DNA of 64,000 bases. It comes from Macrosoma leucophasiata (Eukaryota > Arthropoda > Insecta > Lepidoptera > Hedylidae). Below are positions 42,863 to 55,141 of the stretch, piece by piece; positions within the stretch are counted from its first letter, which is position 1, and the number at the start of each line of letters is the position of its first letter. The position numbers and the translations under genes are program-made. Under the pieces are notes generated by a model that was not told the DNA's origin, made no database searches, and saw nothing but the letters and a program-made list of their open reading frames with translations. Location of the stretch: NCBI GenBank assembly GCA_036365455.1, contig JAWQUS010000023.1, positions 6,262,001 to 6,326,000 on the forward strand, given 5' to 3'.

Positions 42863-43464
42863 ATACGTCACAATATCGCGACGAATATCGGTTCATATTA
42901 ATAACCTCTCTCAATAAAATCTCTGTCAATAAGGCTTCGGTTTTATTTGATGACCGATATATATCAATATGGCTATGCGGAACATATAAAGCATTTAGTA
43001 GACGTTGATTTCATTTTTATAGTGTCGCATAACAAACTATAGATATTTTTATGTCCTAAAGAAGCACCCACGGCCCTATGTCATAATCGAGAACTGGTTC
43101 AAATATTATTTAACATTCTGTCAACTTTCCATAGCCATATCACAATATCCTACTTTCCCTGGTCAATTTGTCTTATTTATTATTTATTTAAACGGTAAGT
43201 TTAGCTTTAGCAACGGAATTTAGTACAGTTTAATATAATTTATATTTTATAAGCGACATGTTTATGGGAATGATGTAAGGTGGCCTACGGCACATTTTTA
43301 ATGGAGAATTCTAATGGTTAGATGAAGATTCTATAAAAATATAGGCATCGGTGAAACTCAGCGTATACTCTGAAATAATATAGCTTTATTTATTCCTTAC
43401 AATTTTACATTAATAAAGGTAGTATTAGCTTAACCTAATTTATTAGTGCATAACTAAAAAACTA
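42863..43464. other. Intergenic, nothing recognised
   Basis: AT-rich; no supported feature. Confidence 0.5.
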
Positions 43465-43745
43465 CATATTATACATTTTTATTTTGTTGAAAGGACCGCT
43501 CTGGCGGTGAAAGCCTCCTCCATTTCCTTCCATTTCGCCCTATCTCTTGCCAGTCTGTTCCAGGTTCTACCAGCCGTGGCAACAATGTCATCGCATCGTC
43601 TTTTGAATGGCCTTCCCTTGCGTCTTTTCTTATATATGGGGACATTTGTGACAATTTTTGACCATTTGAAATTTGGTGATCTTTGTACATGCCCAGCCGA
43701 TTCCACTTTTGAGACATTAGGGTTTTTGTTATGTCTTTTACCTTA
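43465..43745 (-). pseudogene. RTE-type LINE, C-terminal fragment
   Basis: The minus strand reads ESAGHVQRSP, then GRPFKRRCDDIVATAGRTW and DRAKWKEMEEAF, the terminal motif series of RTE-clade polymerases. It differs from the families at 21.2 and 53.8 kb, and a second frame suggests a frameshift. Confidence 0.75.
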
Positions 43746-43901
43746 GTGATTTTCCTGATGTCTACATTATTTACTTTATCGCTTAGCCTTTGACCTTAGA
43801 GACTTCGTTCCATACTATTTTGGCACACTTTAATCTTGTGAATCTGTTCTGTATACTCTGAAATAGTTACTAAATTATATAATACTTTTTATGTTTGGTT
43901 A

Positions 43902-43978
43902 CTGGTAGAGTTCGAGCATTATAGTTTTCGAGCACCGCATTATCTAATCCATCTGCCGCCAAATGCTAAATTAGAACT
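43902..43978 (+). mobile_element. S1 SINE, 5' fragment
   Basis: Diverged head 'actggtagagttcgag' and 'accgcattatctaat'. Confidence 0.55.
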
Positions 43979-44033
43979 ATTTTGTTTCTCGATTTTTATT
44001 GATCAGTCTTGAGCATTCACGTGTTTTTGCAAA

Positions 44034-44350
44034 CCATAAAGCAACACGGGCCACCGGCCGCGGCGGACCGGAGGGGAGTAGCCCTAAGCAGACTTTCCCC
44101 TTTGTCAAAGTACAATCCCAAATGGCCCTACGCCTGTCGCCCGGATATTTAAATGTGTGCGTTAATTTTTTTATGTATTTTGTTAAAGTCAAGGTGTGAG
44201 TTCCGTAGTAATAGACGATTTTTGTAGTGTGTGTATGTATCACACATAGTTCCCGCAAAAAATTACAGACTGTTTTGCATCGGTAATAAGCGCTAAGGTT
44301 ACTCCCCTCCGGTCCGCCCGCCGGCGGCCGGTGCCCCGTGTTGCTCTATG
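44034..44350. mobile_element. GC-rich TIR element, copy 1
   Basis: ~45-bp GC-rich inverted ends built on 'ggaccggaggggagta' and the 'gcaacacggg' tip enclose an AT-rich centre with 'gtgtgtatgtatcacacata'. No ORF of note. Confidence 0.8.
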
Positions 44351-44441
44351 TTGCAAACTTTCCAAAAAATATATAGCAATTTTTATGCGTGATATGTATG
44401 CGAGTATGCACGCATGTAACGCTGCCTTGCTTCCTTGCCTT

Positions 44442-44622
44442 GTCTAGTGGTAATGTACGGCCCTGCAATTTCCGGCAATGAGGCATAACACCTTAGGCCT
44501 CAGAAGTGGTAACGCATCTGCATGTTGACCTTGGTCTTCGTGTAAGTGTCTATAGGCTACAGTCGTCACTTAACATCAATGTGAAATACATGCTTATTTG
44601 CCACTTCCATTACATTAAAAAA
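44442..44622 (+). mobile_element. S1 SINE, 3' two thirds
   Basis: From 'tggtaatgtacggccctg' to the A tail. Confidence 0.8.
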
Positions 44623-44624
44623 TC

Positions 44625-44835
44625 GCTTATATAGAGCGTATCTGTTTCGCACAACGCAACCTATCTGACGTTTGTCGAATTTTGATCAAGTTTTGACCAA
44701 TACCGGCCTGTAAATGGTAGTGTGCAGCAGAGATAACGCTGTACGAACTCAAAACTAGCCGATTAATAAATATCTAATAATAATAATAAATAATTGTCTC
44801 TTTCTTGAGCTCGATGTGTATATATATTGTAGGTT
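44625..44835. mobile_element. M1 MITE, truncated at left
   Basis: 'ccaataccggcctgtaaatg' and right-end motifs, with an AT-rich insertion near 44770. Confidence 0.6.
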
Positions 44836-44929
44836 ATAATATTATTTTATGTATGTTATATATTTATATATATATCTAAGTATTTAACATTGTTATTTAA
44901 TATTATATATCTTCTTAATATATATAAAT

Positions 44930-45099
44930 CTCGTGTCACAATGTTTGTCCTCAATGGACTCCTACACCACTTAACCGATTATAATAAAATTCGCACACCT
45001 TGTGCAGTTCGATCCAACTTGAGAGATAGGATAGCTTACATTACGCTATGACAAATAGGAGCAGAACAGCGTGGGCGAAGCCGGGGCGGGCCGCTAGTA
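44930..45099 (+). repeat. 'gtgtttgtcc' element, complete
   Basis: Runs from 'ctcgtgtcacaatg' to 'gcgggccgctagta', flanked by TA-rich tracts. Possibly Helitron-like given the CTAG end; unproven. Confidence 0.5.
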
Positions 45100-45234
45100 T
45101 ATATATATATATTCATGGCATATATGTATTGTTAATTGTAAGTTTATATACTTTTAATCTTCGTTGTAATGTTGTAATAGATTTATATTACATAATATAG
45201 CTTTTAATTTATAGCACCGATTTCGTTGATCTCT

Positions 45235-45345
45235 TTTCTACCCAAAGGTTGACTGGTAGATAATGCCTTTGTTGCGTTAAGTCCGCCTTATGTACAGTTC
45301 CTTCTTTTGTGCATTAAAGTCACATAAATAAATAAATAAATATTT
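45235..45345 (+). mobile_element. LINE 3' terminus with (AAAT)n tail
   Basis: 'aaaggttgactggtagataa', 'aagtccgccttatgta', then 'aaataaataaata'. Forward copy of the 3.4-kb terminus. Confidence 0.65.
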
Positions 45346-45604
45346 CTTGGCGGCTACTGTATGTAATAGAGCTAGTTTGTAATGGGTACTTTCATAAGCT
45401 CATAATATTGTCTCGTTTAAGGTATCTTCTGCCAATGAAGTACGACAATAAACGTCCAACTTTACTGCTCCGATTTCAATCTGCACATCTCTGAAGGCTC
45501 CCAAGAGACAGTTAAAGTCGGGTTTCAGATAATTTGACTTGTTTGTCAGGAGCTAGAACAATAGAGAGGTGAAAAGGCATTACATTACTGTAAATGTGAC
45601 ACAA

Positions 45605-46142
45605 TATGAGCCACCGGCCGCCGCGGCGGACCGGAGGCACACCGCGGCCACTCCGCCAAAATTCCATACAAACGCTTAATTTGGTCTCTATTACACAGAC
45701 ATCAATCAGTGACGTGTATTTACACGTGCACCTGTGTGCGTAGCACGTAGATAATACCAAACGTCGCCCATAAGAGGGGAGGAGGTTGGGTGAGGCGGGG
45801 AAATCGGGCGGGACGTCGAAGTGTCCATTCTGTACGTAGTATTATTACATATTCTCTGCCGGAGGGGAGAAGCCATAGCGTTTATTACCGATGCAAAACA
45901 GTTTGTCATTTTTTGCGGGGGGGAACTACGTGTGATACACACACACACTACAAGAATCGTCTATTACAACGAAACTCACACCTTGACTTTAACAAAATGC
46001 ATAAACAATTTCACGCACACATTTAAACATCTGGGCGACAAGCGTAGGACCATTTGGGCTTGTACTTTGACAGAGGGGAAAGCCTGCATATGGCTACTCC
46101 CCTCCGGTCCGCCGCGGCGGCCGGTGGCCCCCGTGTAGCTCT
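45605..46142. mobile_element. GC-rich TIR element, copy 2, with nested or adjacent repeat
   Basis: 45850-46142 is an inverted, nearly complete copy of 44034-44350 with a shortened left end. 45605-45850 begins with another 'ccaccggccgccgcggcgga' arm and includes a block ('cagacatcaatcagtgac') also at 63893. The layout suggests one copy inserted into another. Confidence 0.65.
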
Positions 46143-46417
46143 ATGGACACATTGAACTGAATAGCTAAAAAAGGTCATGTTTATTGTATTTTATTGTGTA
46201 TTTATTGTAACAATATTTCGTCAAATAATCTTCTTGGACTAAAATTCAGTGGCATCCCTAGATGATATGTTCTTAGGTTTTCGCGAGCTACACTAAATAA
46301 AACTATTTTTACGGATTTATTTCGCGTATATTAAACTAAAATGGCACCCCTAGAGTAAAAAAATGAAAGAAAATAACTAGGAATAGGACCGACGCCAACT
46401 AGGTATAGAAAACTACA
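46143..46417. other. Intergenic, nothing recognised
   Basis: AT-rich; no supported feature. Confidence 0.5.
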
Positions 46418-46706
46418 TTTTTTTTTTTATGTAATTGAAGTGGCAAACAAGCATGCAGTTCACATTGATGTTAAGTGATGACTGCAGCCTATAGACACCC
46501 ACACAAAGACCAAGGTCAAAATGCAAATGCGTTACCACTCCTGAGGCCTAAGGTGTTATGCCTCTGTGCCGGAAATTACAGGGCCGTACATTACCACCTG
46601 ACCGGAACACGATAGTGCTGAACACTACCATTTAGCGGCAAGTAAATCAGGTAATGCGGTGGTGCCTACGCCCGCGAGCTCCGTCACTGGAGCTCTACCA
46701 CCAGTA
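46418..46706 (-). mobile_element. S1 SINE
   Basis: Full-length reverse copy, close to the family consensus. Confidence 0.9.
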
Positions 46707-46716
46707 CAAAATATGC

Positions 46717-46758
46717 AGCAATAATGTGCATACATTGGAATGTATGCACATTATTGCT
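46717..46758. repeat. Perfect 20-bp inverted repeat, 2-bp loop
   Basis: 46717-46736 (starting 'agcaataatgtg') is exactly complementary to 46739-46758 around 'gg', 10 bp beyond the S1 head. Confidence 0.92.
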
Positions 46759-47164
46759 ACAACAAGATGACCTGATGAATTAAACGGCGACTTTTATATT
46801 TTTTAATGCAAACCCTACCTATTCTCTACTCTAAGGTGTCGAAACGTAACGACCCCGCCGCTCACTAGTTAAGGAGACTTCTTCCGCAAATGTAGTCAGT
46901 CTAAAAAGTAGATTTATCAAACTGCCGCAATATGGTTCTTAGAGCTATCGTGTTCAGTTTAGATAGCAATACGTGGCCCGGCTATTTCTTATAAATGTAA
47001 AAAAATCTATTTGATGTTAGATAAGCATCTAGCTATGTCTTTTAGGGTTCCATTAATCAAAAGTAAAAACAAAATACAAATTTTTGACATACCTATTTGT
47101 TAACAGACAGACAGACAGACTCACGAACGAGTCGCGTATCTGTCTGTCTGTCTGTTTCTCCGAA

Positions 47165-47214
47165 AATAGTGAATAGAAACACAAGCATGTGTTAATGCGA
47201 AATAATATAAAACA
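47165..47214 (+). mobile_element. FB1 tail-only fragment
   Basis: 'cacaagcatgtgttaatgcg' plus the A-rich end, right after a palindromic (cagacaga)n...(tctgtctg)n tract at 47105-47153. Confidence 0.75.
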
Positions 47215-47411
47215 AATAAAAAATTGGTACACATATTAAATCAGGGACCCAAATAGAAGCGTGTAAAGAAAATAAGTAAATTTTAACATAGAAGCCACTT
47301 TTTAACCGACTTCAAAAAGGAGGAGGTTCTCAATTCGTCTGTATGTCTTTTGTGTGTATGTTATGGGAGATAAAATGTAGTACTGAAAAAAAACTCTATT
47401 GTGTGATATAT

Positions 47412-49774
47412 CGTAGACAGGCCTTTTTTTTTTATCTTTATTAAAAGAGCTTGGTCGCCATTGCAACTACGTCGCTCTGTTAGGAATACAATTCTTACAT
47501 TAAATATTATTGAAAATCATAGCCTAATTACTCATTATAGTTCGGGCTCCCACACCGAATTTATATAAATCAATCAAATACCTAATGGAATCTGAGAAAA
47601 CATCACTCAAAATTATATTCAAACCACCGGTAGATTGCAACAATTAATTACTGCTAAACAAAGACCTTCTCATACTCTCATTTCGAACACATTCCATTAA
47701 AATATGGTAAACATCCTCCACAGTACCGCAGATGGTACAATTGGGTGACGGTACTTTACCCATTAAACAGGCGAACTTGTTCAATGGGATGTGTCCGGAA
47801 CGAAGACGTAACGCAATGACAATATCATTTCTATTCAATGTAGTGTTTTGAATCCAGGGTTTCTTAAAAGGTTCAACTTGTATGGTCTTATACCAGATGC
47901 CTTTCTCTTTCGATCTTTGATTTTGGCAGGAATATCCTGCCAAAATTCGTAACATTTGTCTTTCATCAAGTAAAGACAGTCAGTATAAAATGGTTCTACT
48001 AATATTTCCACACCTTCCACTGTAGCTTCTTTAGCTAGTCGATCAACCATAGTATTACCTTCTATACCAGCATGCGACGGCACCCATTGTAGTACAACTA
48101 TTTTTGAACGACAGTTAAAAAATTTTATTAAATCTAAAATTTTGTAAGCTACGGGAGTACATCTAACATTAGATGTGCATCGAGCTATGTGTTGAAGACC
48201 ACTTCTTGAGTCCGAAAATATGACGAATTTGTCTCCATTAATCGTAGTAATGTAAGACAATGCCTCCAGAATTGCCAATAATTCTATGTACATAATAGAA
48301 ACATTACGAATAATTTTAAATTTTAAAGATTCCAAAGTTTGAAAGTCTAGAAAAGCAGCTCCAGACGAATTTTCGTCCTTGGAACCGTCTGTAAATATTT
48401 TGTAATACTCATGATAATGCTTATATATATAATATAATTCAATTTTTTCACTACGATGAATTTTAATTTCTTTTAACATATCATGAACTTCCGTCAATAA
48501 TGGTTTGCGTTTTCTTGTCCACGCTGTCAGGATATTTGATGATGTGAATTCTTCAAGTAAACATATTGTTACACTATTTTTACACGACATCGATTTAAGC
48601 CAGTATTTACCAGCTAAGTAAAGCCTGCGGATCCTCAATGGTTGTATGGATAAATCAGATTCCACAGCATGTGTAGGAGTAGATTTGATATATCCACCTA
48701 TGGTACGTAACGCTTGATATTGCATTTTATATAACTTGTAGAGATGCGAATCGCTACTGTCGTTGTAGATAAAACTGCCATAATCTATTCGACTACGTAT
48801 AATAGAAATATATAGTTGCCTCAAAAATTTCGGATGAATCCCCCAGCCTGGACCTGCTAAAATTTTGAACATATTTAAATACTTTGTTATTTTTTCACAC
48901 ATCTCGTTAACGTGTTTGCCCCATCTCAAAGGTCTATCTAGCCATAATCCTAAATATTTCACAGATTCTACCACTTCTAAAGATTTATTGTTTACACAGA
49001 CTTTACCCTTATTTGTAGATATATCCAATCCAACCTGCTGAACTAATTTAATAAACATGTTTACCGCAGACTGTAATTCCAAGACAGCATCATTTATACA
49101 ATTGCTACTGATGTATAACACAAAATCATTCTTAATAATTTTACATATTTTAATTGTAGCTACGTTAAAAAGTAGAGGGGATAAAGGGTCTCCTTGGGCT
49201 AAGCCTTGACTAGTATGGCGTACTACAGTAGAATTGTTCCCAATTATTTTCAAATAACGTTCGGTTAAGAAATTCCAGATATAATTACAAATTGATGAGC
49301 CTATGCCCAAATCATCCAACGCAGTTAACAAGCTAAAAATACCAATGTTATATGCATTATCTAAATCCATAAAACAGCCAATTGTAATTTTATTTTTACA
49401 GAAACCCATTTTAATTCTCGATACAAGAACACTAAGACTATCTAAAGTCGATAAAGTTTTTCTAAATCCTACCGTGTCTGACGCAAAACAATTATTTTTT
49501 TCCAAAAACCATTCCATTCTTTTAGTAATAGCAGCATGAAAAATTTTACATATACATGAAATTAATGATATTGGGCGAATCGCTGAAACATTTTGAGTAT
49601 TACGGCCCGGCTTAGGTATAGGGTTTATAGAAATATCACGCCACTGTCTAGGCACGTTGCCTGTTAAAAGTATTCTGTTAAATATATTTAATAACACTAT
49701 TTTAGCTGTAAGAGGTAAATGTTTAATCATAGAATATGAAATACAGTCGTATCCCGGCGACGTAGACAGGCCTT
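47412..49774 (-). mobile_element. 5'-truncated LINE with RT, RNase H and zinc knuckle; 14-bp TSD
   Basis: 'cgtagacaggcctt' at 47412-47425 and 49761-49774 bounds a 2.33-kb element that ends in a poly-A (poly-T on the + strand). The frame is open from the truncated 5' end: SPGYDCISYSMIKHLP, RT motif A FMDLDNAYN, motif B GLAQGDPLSPLLFN, then a complete RNase H (TDGSKD, MYIELLAILEAL, FSDSRSG, WVPSHAGIEGN) and C-x2-C-x7-H-x4-C (CTICGTVEDVYHILMEC). RT motif C, normally Y-A-D-D, reads LYISSN, so both catalytic aspartates are gone. The zinc knuckle is in another frame after about 47.9 kb (frameshift). The domain order fits the I/R1/Loa group of LINEs. Confidence 0.9.
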
Positions 49775-51321
49775 ATTGTAAGGATTTCAAAGATTTTTTA
49801 AAATAAATTAAACGTCAACTACTTTTTAATTATTTAACCCCTAGTTTGCACTAAAAACATTAAACATGATGATGTTTCGCAACTCGTCGCATAAAGTATG
49901 TATTGCGATAAATGTCTTGTTGGTGCTAGCGTTCGCACTGCTGTCAAACCTATCATTTTAACATGTTTTTATGTGAATGTTTCATCAATGCAAATTTACG
50001 GTAAAAAAGCATAAAAAACTTAAACCGACATCTCTATTTTCAAAACTATTTCTTACTACTGCTATGATCTTTTTAAACCAATAAGAAGTATTGATGATAA
50101 CATAGGAAATTCATTAATTGCACGGATCACATGGAACGTGAATCCGACTCGCACTTAGCTTGTTTTTTAAACTTATAAAAAGAAACATTTTGCATCAAAA
50201 TATGATGAACAACTTTTAGAGCAAAAATATATTCGCGTAACGAATTCTGATGATTTCTGACTACATAAGTGTACATAATACTACATATCACACTACAATA
50301 ATGTGCCAATTACATTTTTATGCAGATTAGAGCCATTCGCTGAATACTAAAATGACGTAACGATGAATAGTAAAGGCGTTTTTTTAAAATGGATTATCTG
50401 TAACGGTCAGATGTTAAATGTTAACCTAGAAAAGTTAATGGGTACGATTTATTGTTTAAAATACACGCCTTTCTTAATTAATCGTGTTTGTATAATTCAT
50501 TAAATATTGCAATAGATTATCTCTTTAGTTATAGTTGTAAAGAAAACGGCTTTAAGCTATTAATTAAAATATCTTAAGGACCCGATAGTAATAAAATAAA
50601 AGGGACTACAAAAAACAATCAATAGCATTGCTTGGATATGTGTGAATACGAGTGAAAGTTCACTCTTCTCATTCTCATTCAGACAAACCTTAAACAAAAA
50701 GAGCGATTACGAGCTTCTAATTCATTCAATCATCTCGTTAAAGCAAATTTCGATATCGACCTGTTTAATACTTCGGTACCTAAACTCAAACGCTTACTCA
50801 GCGATAGGTATTTTAATAACTAAATTAATAACTTTGCTTTTTGCATCTGTACGTGTTATGTTAGTGATTTTTATTGTACTATTTTTGTATCCTAAATAAT
50901 CGTTGTCTACTGTTTGTTTTTATATTTATTTCTTAAGATATCTGCGGTAACTTGTAATTGGCCTTAATATACCTGTAGCCCCTGGCTGCATGTATCTAGA
51001 AATGTATTACCTAATATTTATAACCTAGCTGTAAGTTATCCTAAAAATGTAAAAATAAAATAAAAATAAAATTGTTTTTTGTATAGTGATGAACTACCTA
51101 TTCATTTTTTTTGAGCAGTTGTCATTTTGCGAGCGGTTGACATTTTGCTAAGTTGGCATTCTGAAATTACAGCATTTTTTTTAAACATTATAATACAATC
51201 AGTTTTATGCAAAATGGAAATGGGTGTACTGGGTATAGTATGTAAAGTATTTAATTTATTTCCACAAAATGCAATGAATGGCCCCATAATAACTATCACA
51301 AAGACTTTGACTTCTCGTTTT
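49775..51321. other. Intergenic, nothing recognised
   Basis: An 85-codon frame at 50642 has no family signature. AT-rich throughout. Confidence 0.5.
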
Positions 51322-51600
51322 GTGACTTTTGTGTAGATGCCTATAGGCTGCAGTCATCACGTAGTATCCATGTGATTTGCAAGATTGTTTGAAAAAATAG
51401 CTACCTTTAATTACTTATATGCAATAATGGGCAATAGGAGTGGTGTTAGTTTTATCGCGGGACACTGCTCCCCATCCCGCGGTGTTGTATTTACTACCCT
51501 ATTGGAATAGTTTGACCATCATTAGTTGGTTGACTGTCTGCATTAGCGGAAGAATTCGCTTCCAGTAGAGGACGATGAGATCTTCCCGTCCCGACTCAAA
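51322..51600. mobile_element. S1 tail piece and RTE-type 3' fragment
   Basis: 51322-51400 keeps 'aggctgcagtcatcac' (+). 51440-51600 keeps 'tattggaatagtttgacc' and 'ttggttgactgtctgca', shared with 39.7 kb. Confidence 0.5.
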
Positions 51601-52489
51601 AAAAAACAAAATGTTTAAATATAGAATATTCAATGAGAAAATCTAACACATGACTTTGTATTCCAATTTACAACAAACGTCCGCAGACTTGTTTTATGCA
51701 AAAGGAAATTAAACTAGACACTTAGACAATACATAAAAAGTTATAAACGTCGTCGGAGCTGTAATCCGAAATGGTTTATGGCATATTCTGTAGATATCGG
51801 ACCGTCTATGATTGTTCAATCATGTAATACGAATTTCACGAGCCGTAAACCAGAGCTTTGTATCGAGTGATAAACAGCCTTGTTCCACAGCCTGTGTTTT
51901 CGGTGTAAACTTTTTTTTATATATATAATGGCATCGCTGTTACGCATTTTGCCAGTGTCAAGTAAAACGATATTTCCTATTCGTAATAAGCAGCGTAAAA
52001 GTCAGAGTCAGTCAGTCAAGAACATTTACAATGAAGTTTTGGTGGCAATAAGAAAGGACGTGTCTTCGCACTGTTATTCTATTACACTATACACGGGCAC
52101 TTTAATAAGCCTATATCAGACAAAATGCCACCAACTGTATTTAATATAACTCAAAAATACACCACGAAAATTATATTAAATAAGAGCACCACACGCCTCT
52201 TTCAAGGTTCCCGCCAAAACTCCATCACGTTTCTTAGTCTGTGTAAACTTCTATTCAAAGCATCACAAAAAGACGTAGACACATTGTCCCCAAGGAAAAA
52301 AAAAACGTTTACGAAAAGCTTTGATGGTAACTGAAAAAATAATGATCCGCAACGCCTACAAGTACGTGAAAAACGAAACTTCTGCTCTAAACTAGTAGTT
52401 GTAAACCAATTACCAGAGAATAAATATGTAAGAATACTACGTGCTGTACGCTATAACGCAGCGTAATTTTATTTCAACATAGTGTGTCA
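51601..52489. other. Intergenic; possible decayed coding sequence
   Basis: Frames at 51929-52149 and 52125-52334 are basic and end near SPRKKKTFTK. They could be the N-terminal remnant of a transposase, but no motif is certain. Confidence 0.25.
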
Positions 52490-52795
52490 TATGTATGTAT
52501 CTTCATGCCAGGTTCCTAACGGGGTAGGCAGAGAGTCTAGAACGTCAGATATCCCGGTCCTGACACACCTCTCGTGCCTCATCTACCTTCATAATTCTCT
52601 TCATACATGCACGCCGATTCCTAAGACTTTTGACCCCACCATCAGACAGAACTCGATCTATTTGGTCATGGTAGGTCAGTCTTGGTCTTCCTGGGCCTCT
52701 GCAACCATCCACATTCGCATTGTATATCTGTTTAGTCATTCGCTCTTTCGACATTCTTTCTATATGACTGAACCATCGGAGCATGCCTTTTTTTA
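52490..52795 (-). pseudogene. LINE 3' end, same family as 5164-5925
   Basis: The minus strand reads MLRWFSHIERMSKERMTKQI to EVCQDRDI, close to the last 100 codons of the 5-kb copy, then a 3' tail with ATACAT. Confidence 0.85.
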
Positions 52796-53198
52796 TTTTT
52801 TCGGCATAGGTAGTGTGTTTACACTTATCGTTCAGTATCTACGCGGAGGAGGTCGTGAGCACAGCTAGTTTACAATAAAGTTGCAGCAGTTACCAGCGTC
52901 CAATATTATTACAAGGTCACTGCTAACGCATCCAATCAAGGCTACGCACCCTTTCTCGTAATTCAACTTTTTCTCTTCGTCATTAGCCCTAAGGGCCCTA
53001 ACTTTGGTAATAAAGTGCAGACCCCATTGAAAGGGTTAAATGTTCCAACTTTATGAGGTACATAGCAGCTCACTTACTTTACTAATGAAACGAATTAGGT
53101 TCAGTTGCACCACAATAGTTATGTTTTTTTTCTATAATTTAACAATAACAGTTACATTGATTTTAGCGGTGATAGCGAAATATCAGCATATTTTTGGC

Positions 53199-53460
53199 AA
53201 AGATTAAGTTGTTTTATATTATTTCGTAACAACACTGGAAAAATGGAAAAAAAAATTTTCTTTAGCATAGTTTGGCAATAGATGGCGCTGCTGCTACCAT
53301 AAAGCAATGCAATAAATGTGAAGGCAAGATTTGACAAATCGGGCAGGACTTCAGTAGCTCAATTGGAACAGCGGCTGGACTAGATTCCCAGTAGGCCGCG
53401 AGTTCGAGTCTCGCCTGATGTCAAATTTTTCTTTCCATTTTTCTTTAAATAAAAGATTAA
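53199..53460 (-). mobile_element. FB1 with 9-bp TSD
   Basis: 'aaagattaa' at 53199-53207 and 53452-53460. Minus strand: inverted D, tRNA-like, partial B, then a D remnant and the tail. The acceptor stem carries one change (TGATGTC). Confidence 0.75.
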
Positions 53461-53762
53461 ATTATCAAGCAAAAGCAAGTCAAATAACAACAGATAATCT
53501 GACAGATAATTGGTACTTATTATAGTATTTCTACTATTATCGAATTTGCCGTGCAAAGACGTGGAACGCATCGGACTTGATTAATAATAAAAATGTCCGC
53601 CGGACTCATCTACACACGTCCAGATTTGGTTCGGAGCGTACAGAATCTGCAGTCCGCTCCGTACCATATCCGGACGTGTGTTACGACTATTAACAGTAAT
53701 TTTGACCAGCATATCTTGGACCGTAACAATTAATAGTGATGAAGTTATGACGTCATTTACTA

Positions 53763-54245
53763 CTCATCATCATCATCGTCTCAGCCAAAAGACGTTTACT
53801 GCTGAACAAAGGCCTTCCCCAAAGAATGCCACAACGAACGGTCCTGGGCCGCCCTCATCCAGCGATTGGCCGCGACCTTCACCAGATCGTCGATCCAACT
53901 CGTGGGGGGGCTGGCTACGCTTCGATTTCCGGTACGCGGTCGCCACTCAAGAACTGTTCTGCCCCAACGGCCGTCAGTTCTTCGTGCTATGTGCCCTGCC
54001 CACTGACACTTGAGTCTCGCTATTCGGAAAGCTATGTCGGCAACTTTGGTTCTCATGCGGATCTCCTCATTTCTGATTCGATCTCGCAGAGAAACTCCAA
54101 GCATAGCTCTCTCCATTGCTCTCTGAGTGACCTTGAGCCTTCTTATGAGGCCCATAGTAAGCGACCGCGTACCGGAATCTGTCCCATATGTCATCACTGG
54201 CAACACACATTGGTCAAAAACCTTTTTCTTGAGACACTGCGGTAA
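53763..54245 (-). pseudogene. RTE-type LINE, C-terminal RT fragment with (ATG)n tail
   Basis: 136 codons on the minus strand: MLPVMTYGT, RAMERAMLGVSLRDRIRNEE, WAGHIARRTDGRWGR, SWIDDLVKVAANRWMRAAQD, ending at GKAFVQQ. They are followed by a 3' UTR with 'tcagcagtaaacg' complement and a (GAT)n tail at 53763. 5'-truncated, no catalytic core. Confidence 0.85.
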
Positions 54246-55141
54246 GTCGTATTTACTACTGCACTAGGCTTTTTAAACAAGTCGAATCGAACATTCACTG
54301 CAAAGGCTAGTATTGAAATAAAACGATTATTCTGCTTTTTTAAAATTATTTATGATTATTTACTTCGCGTATTAAACTTAAAGGACTATTTAAAATCAAC
54401 CCGACGTTTCGGTTGCTTACCAGCTTCCGTAGTCTCAGGCAGACTGCCCGATGACGTGTGAGTGATGAATGAGTGTAGCTCGCGAAGAGCTAGTAGGTAC
54501 ATCTTTTTAAATAAATGACTAGGGTGGTAACTAACAAGTACGTTGTTTAAATACATTTCTTAAAACCAATAAAAGGTACGTTAAAAAACCCGACGTTCAT
54601 CAAGTCAATTTTGAACCCTGAACATTTGGTGATGGAACTGAAAGTTTACGAAATCGATGATCGTAGCTACATATAATTTTCAAAATGCTGTCAAACAGTG
54701 TGTGTAGTGTGCTTGAGACTACGGAATCTGAGAAGCGATCGACACGTCCGCACTGGAACTCTACGACCAGTAAAATCACCACCTATGCTACTAAATCCGT
54801 AAAAATATTATAAAAATATATATCCGTAAATTATATTTCAACGAGTGAAGCTCCTGAAAACCTTAGAACAAATCATACACATGTTGAAAATAAACTAGTT
54901 TTCAGATTTATCTAAATAATAAAATTCGAATAAACTAAAATGTATGTATGTACCTTCACGCCAAGGGTAGGCAGATAGTGTGAAGCGCCAGATAACCAGG
55001 TCCAGACACACCTCCCATGCTTCTTCTACATTCATTAAACTAAAATGATTAAGTAAAATCAACCCGACGTATCGTAAATCCGAAAACTAGTTTTATTTCA
55101 ATGAATGTAGCTCGCAAAAACCTGCCGCTTTTTTATTCAAG
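54246..55141. other. Intergenic with minor repeat pieces
   Basis: 'aatcaacccgacgt' occurs near 54396 and 55058, an S1 head tip at 54749-54772 (-), and a LINE 3' tail piece at 54948-55030 (-). No gene. Confidence 0.5.

Noticed and set aside
47105..47153. (cagacaga)n followed by (tctgtctg)n as a regulatory hairpin
   Set aside because: Simple-repeat tracts of this kind belong to several dispersed elements here; no reason to assign a function.
51880..52334. Possible transposase N-terminus
   Set aside because: Basic and SPRKKK-ending, but no helix-turn-helix or catalytic motif can be shown; left as unidentified.
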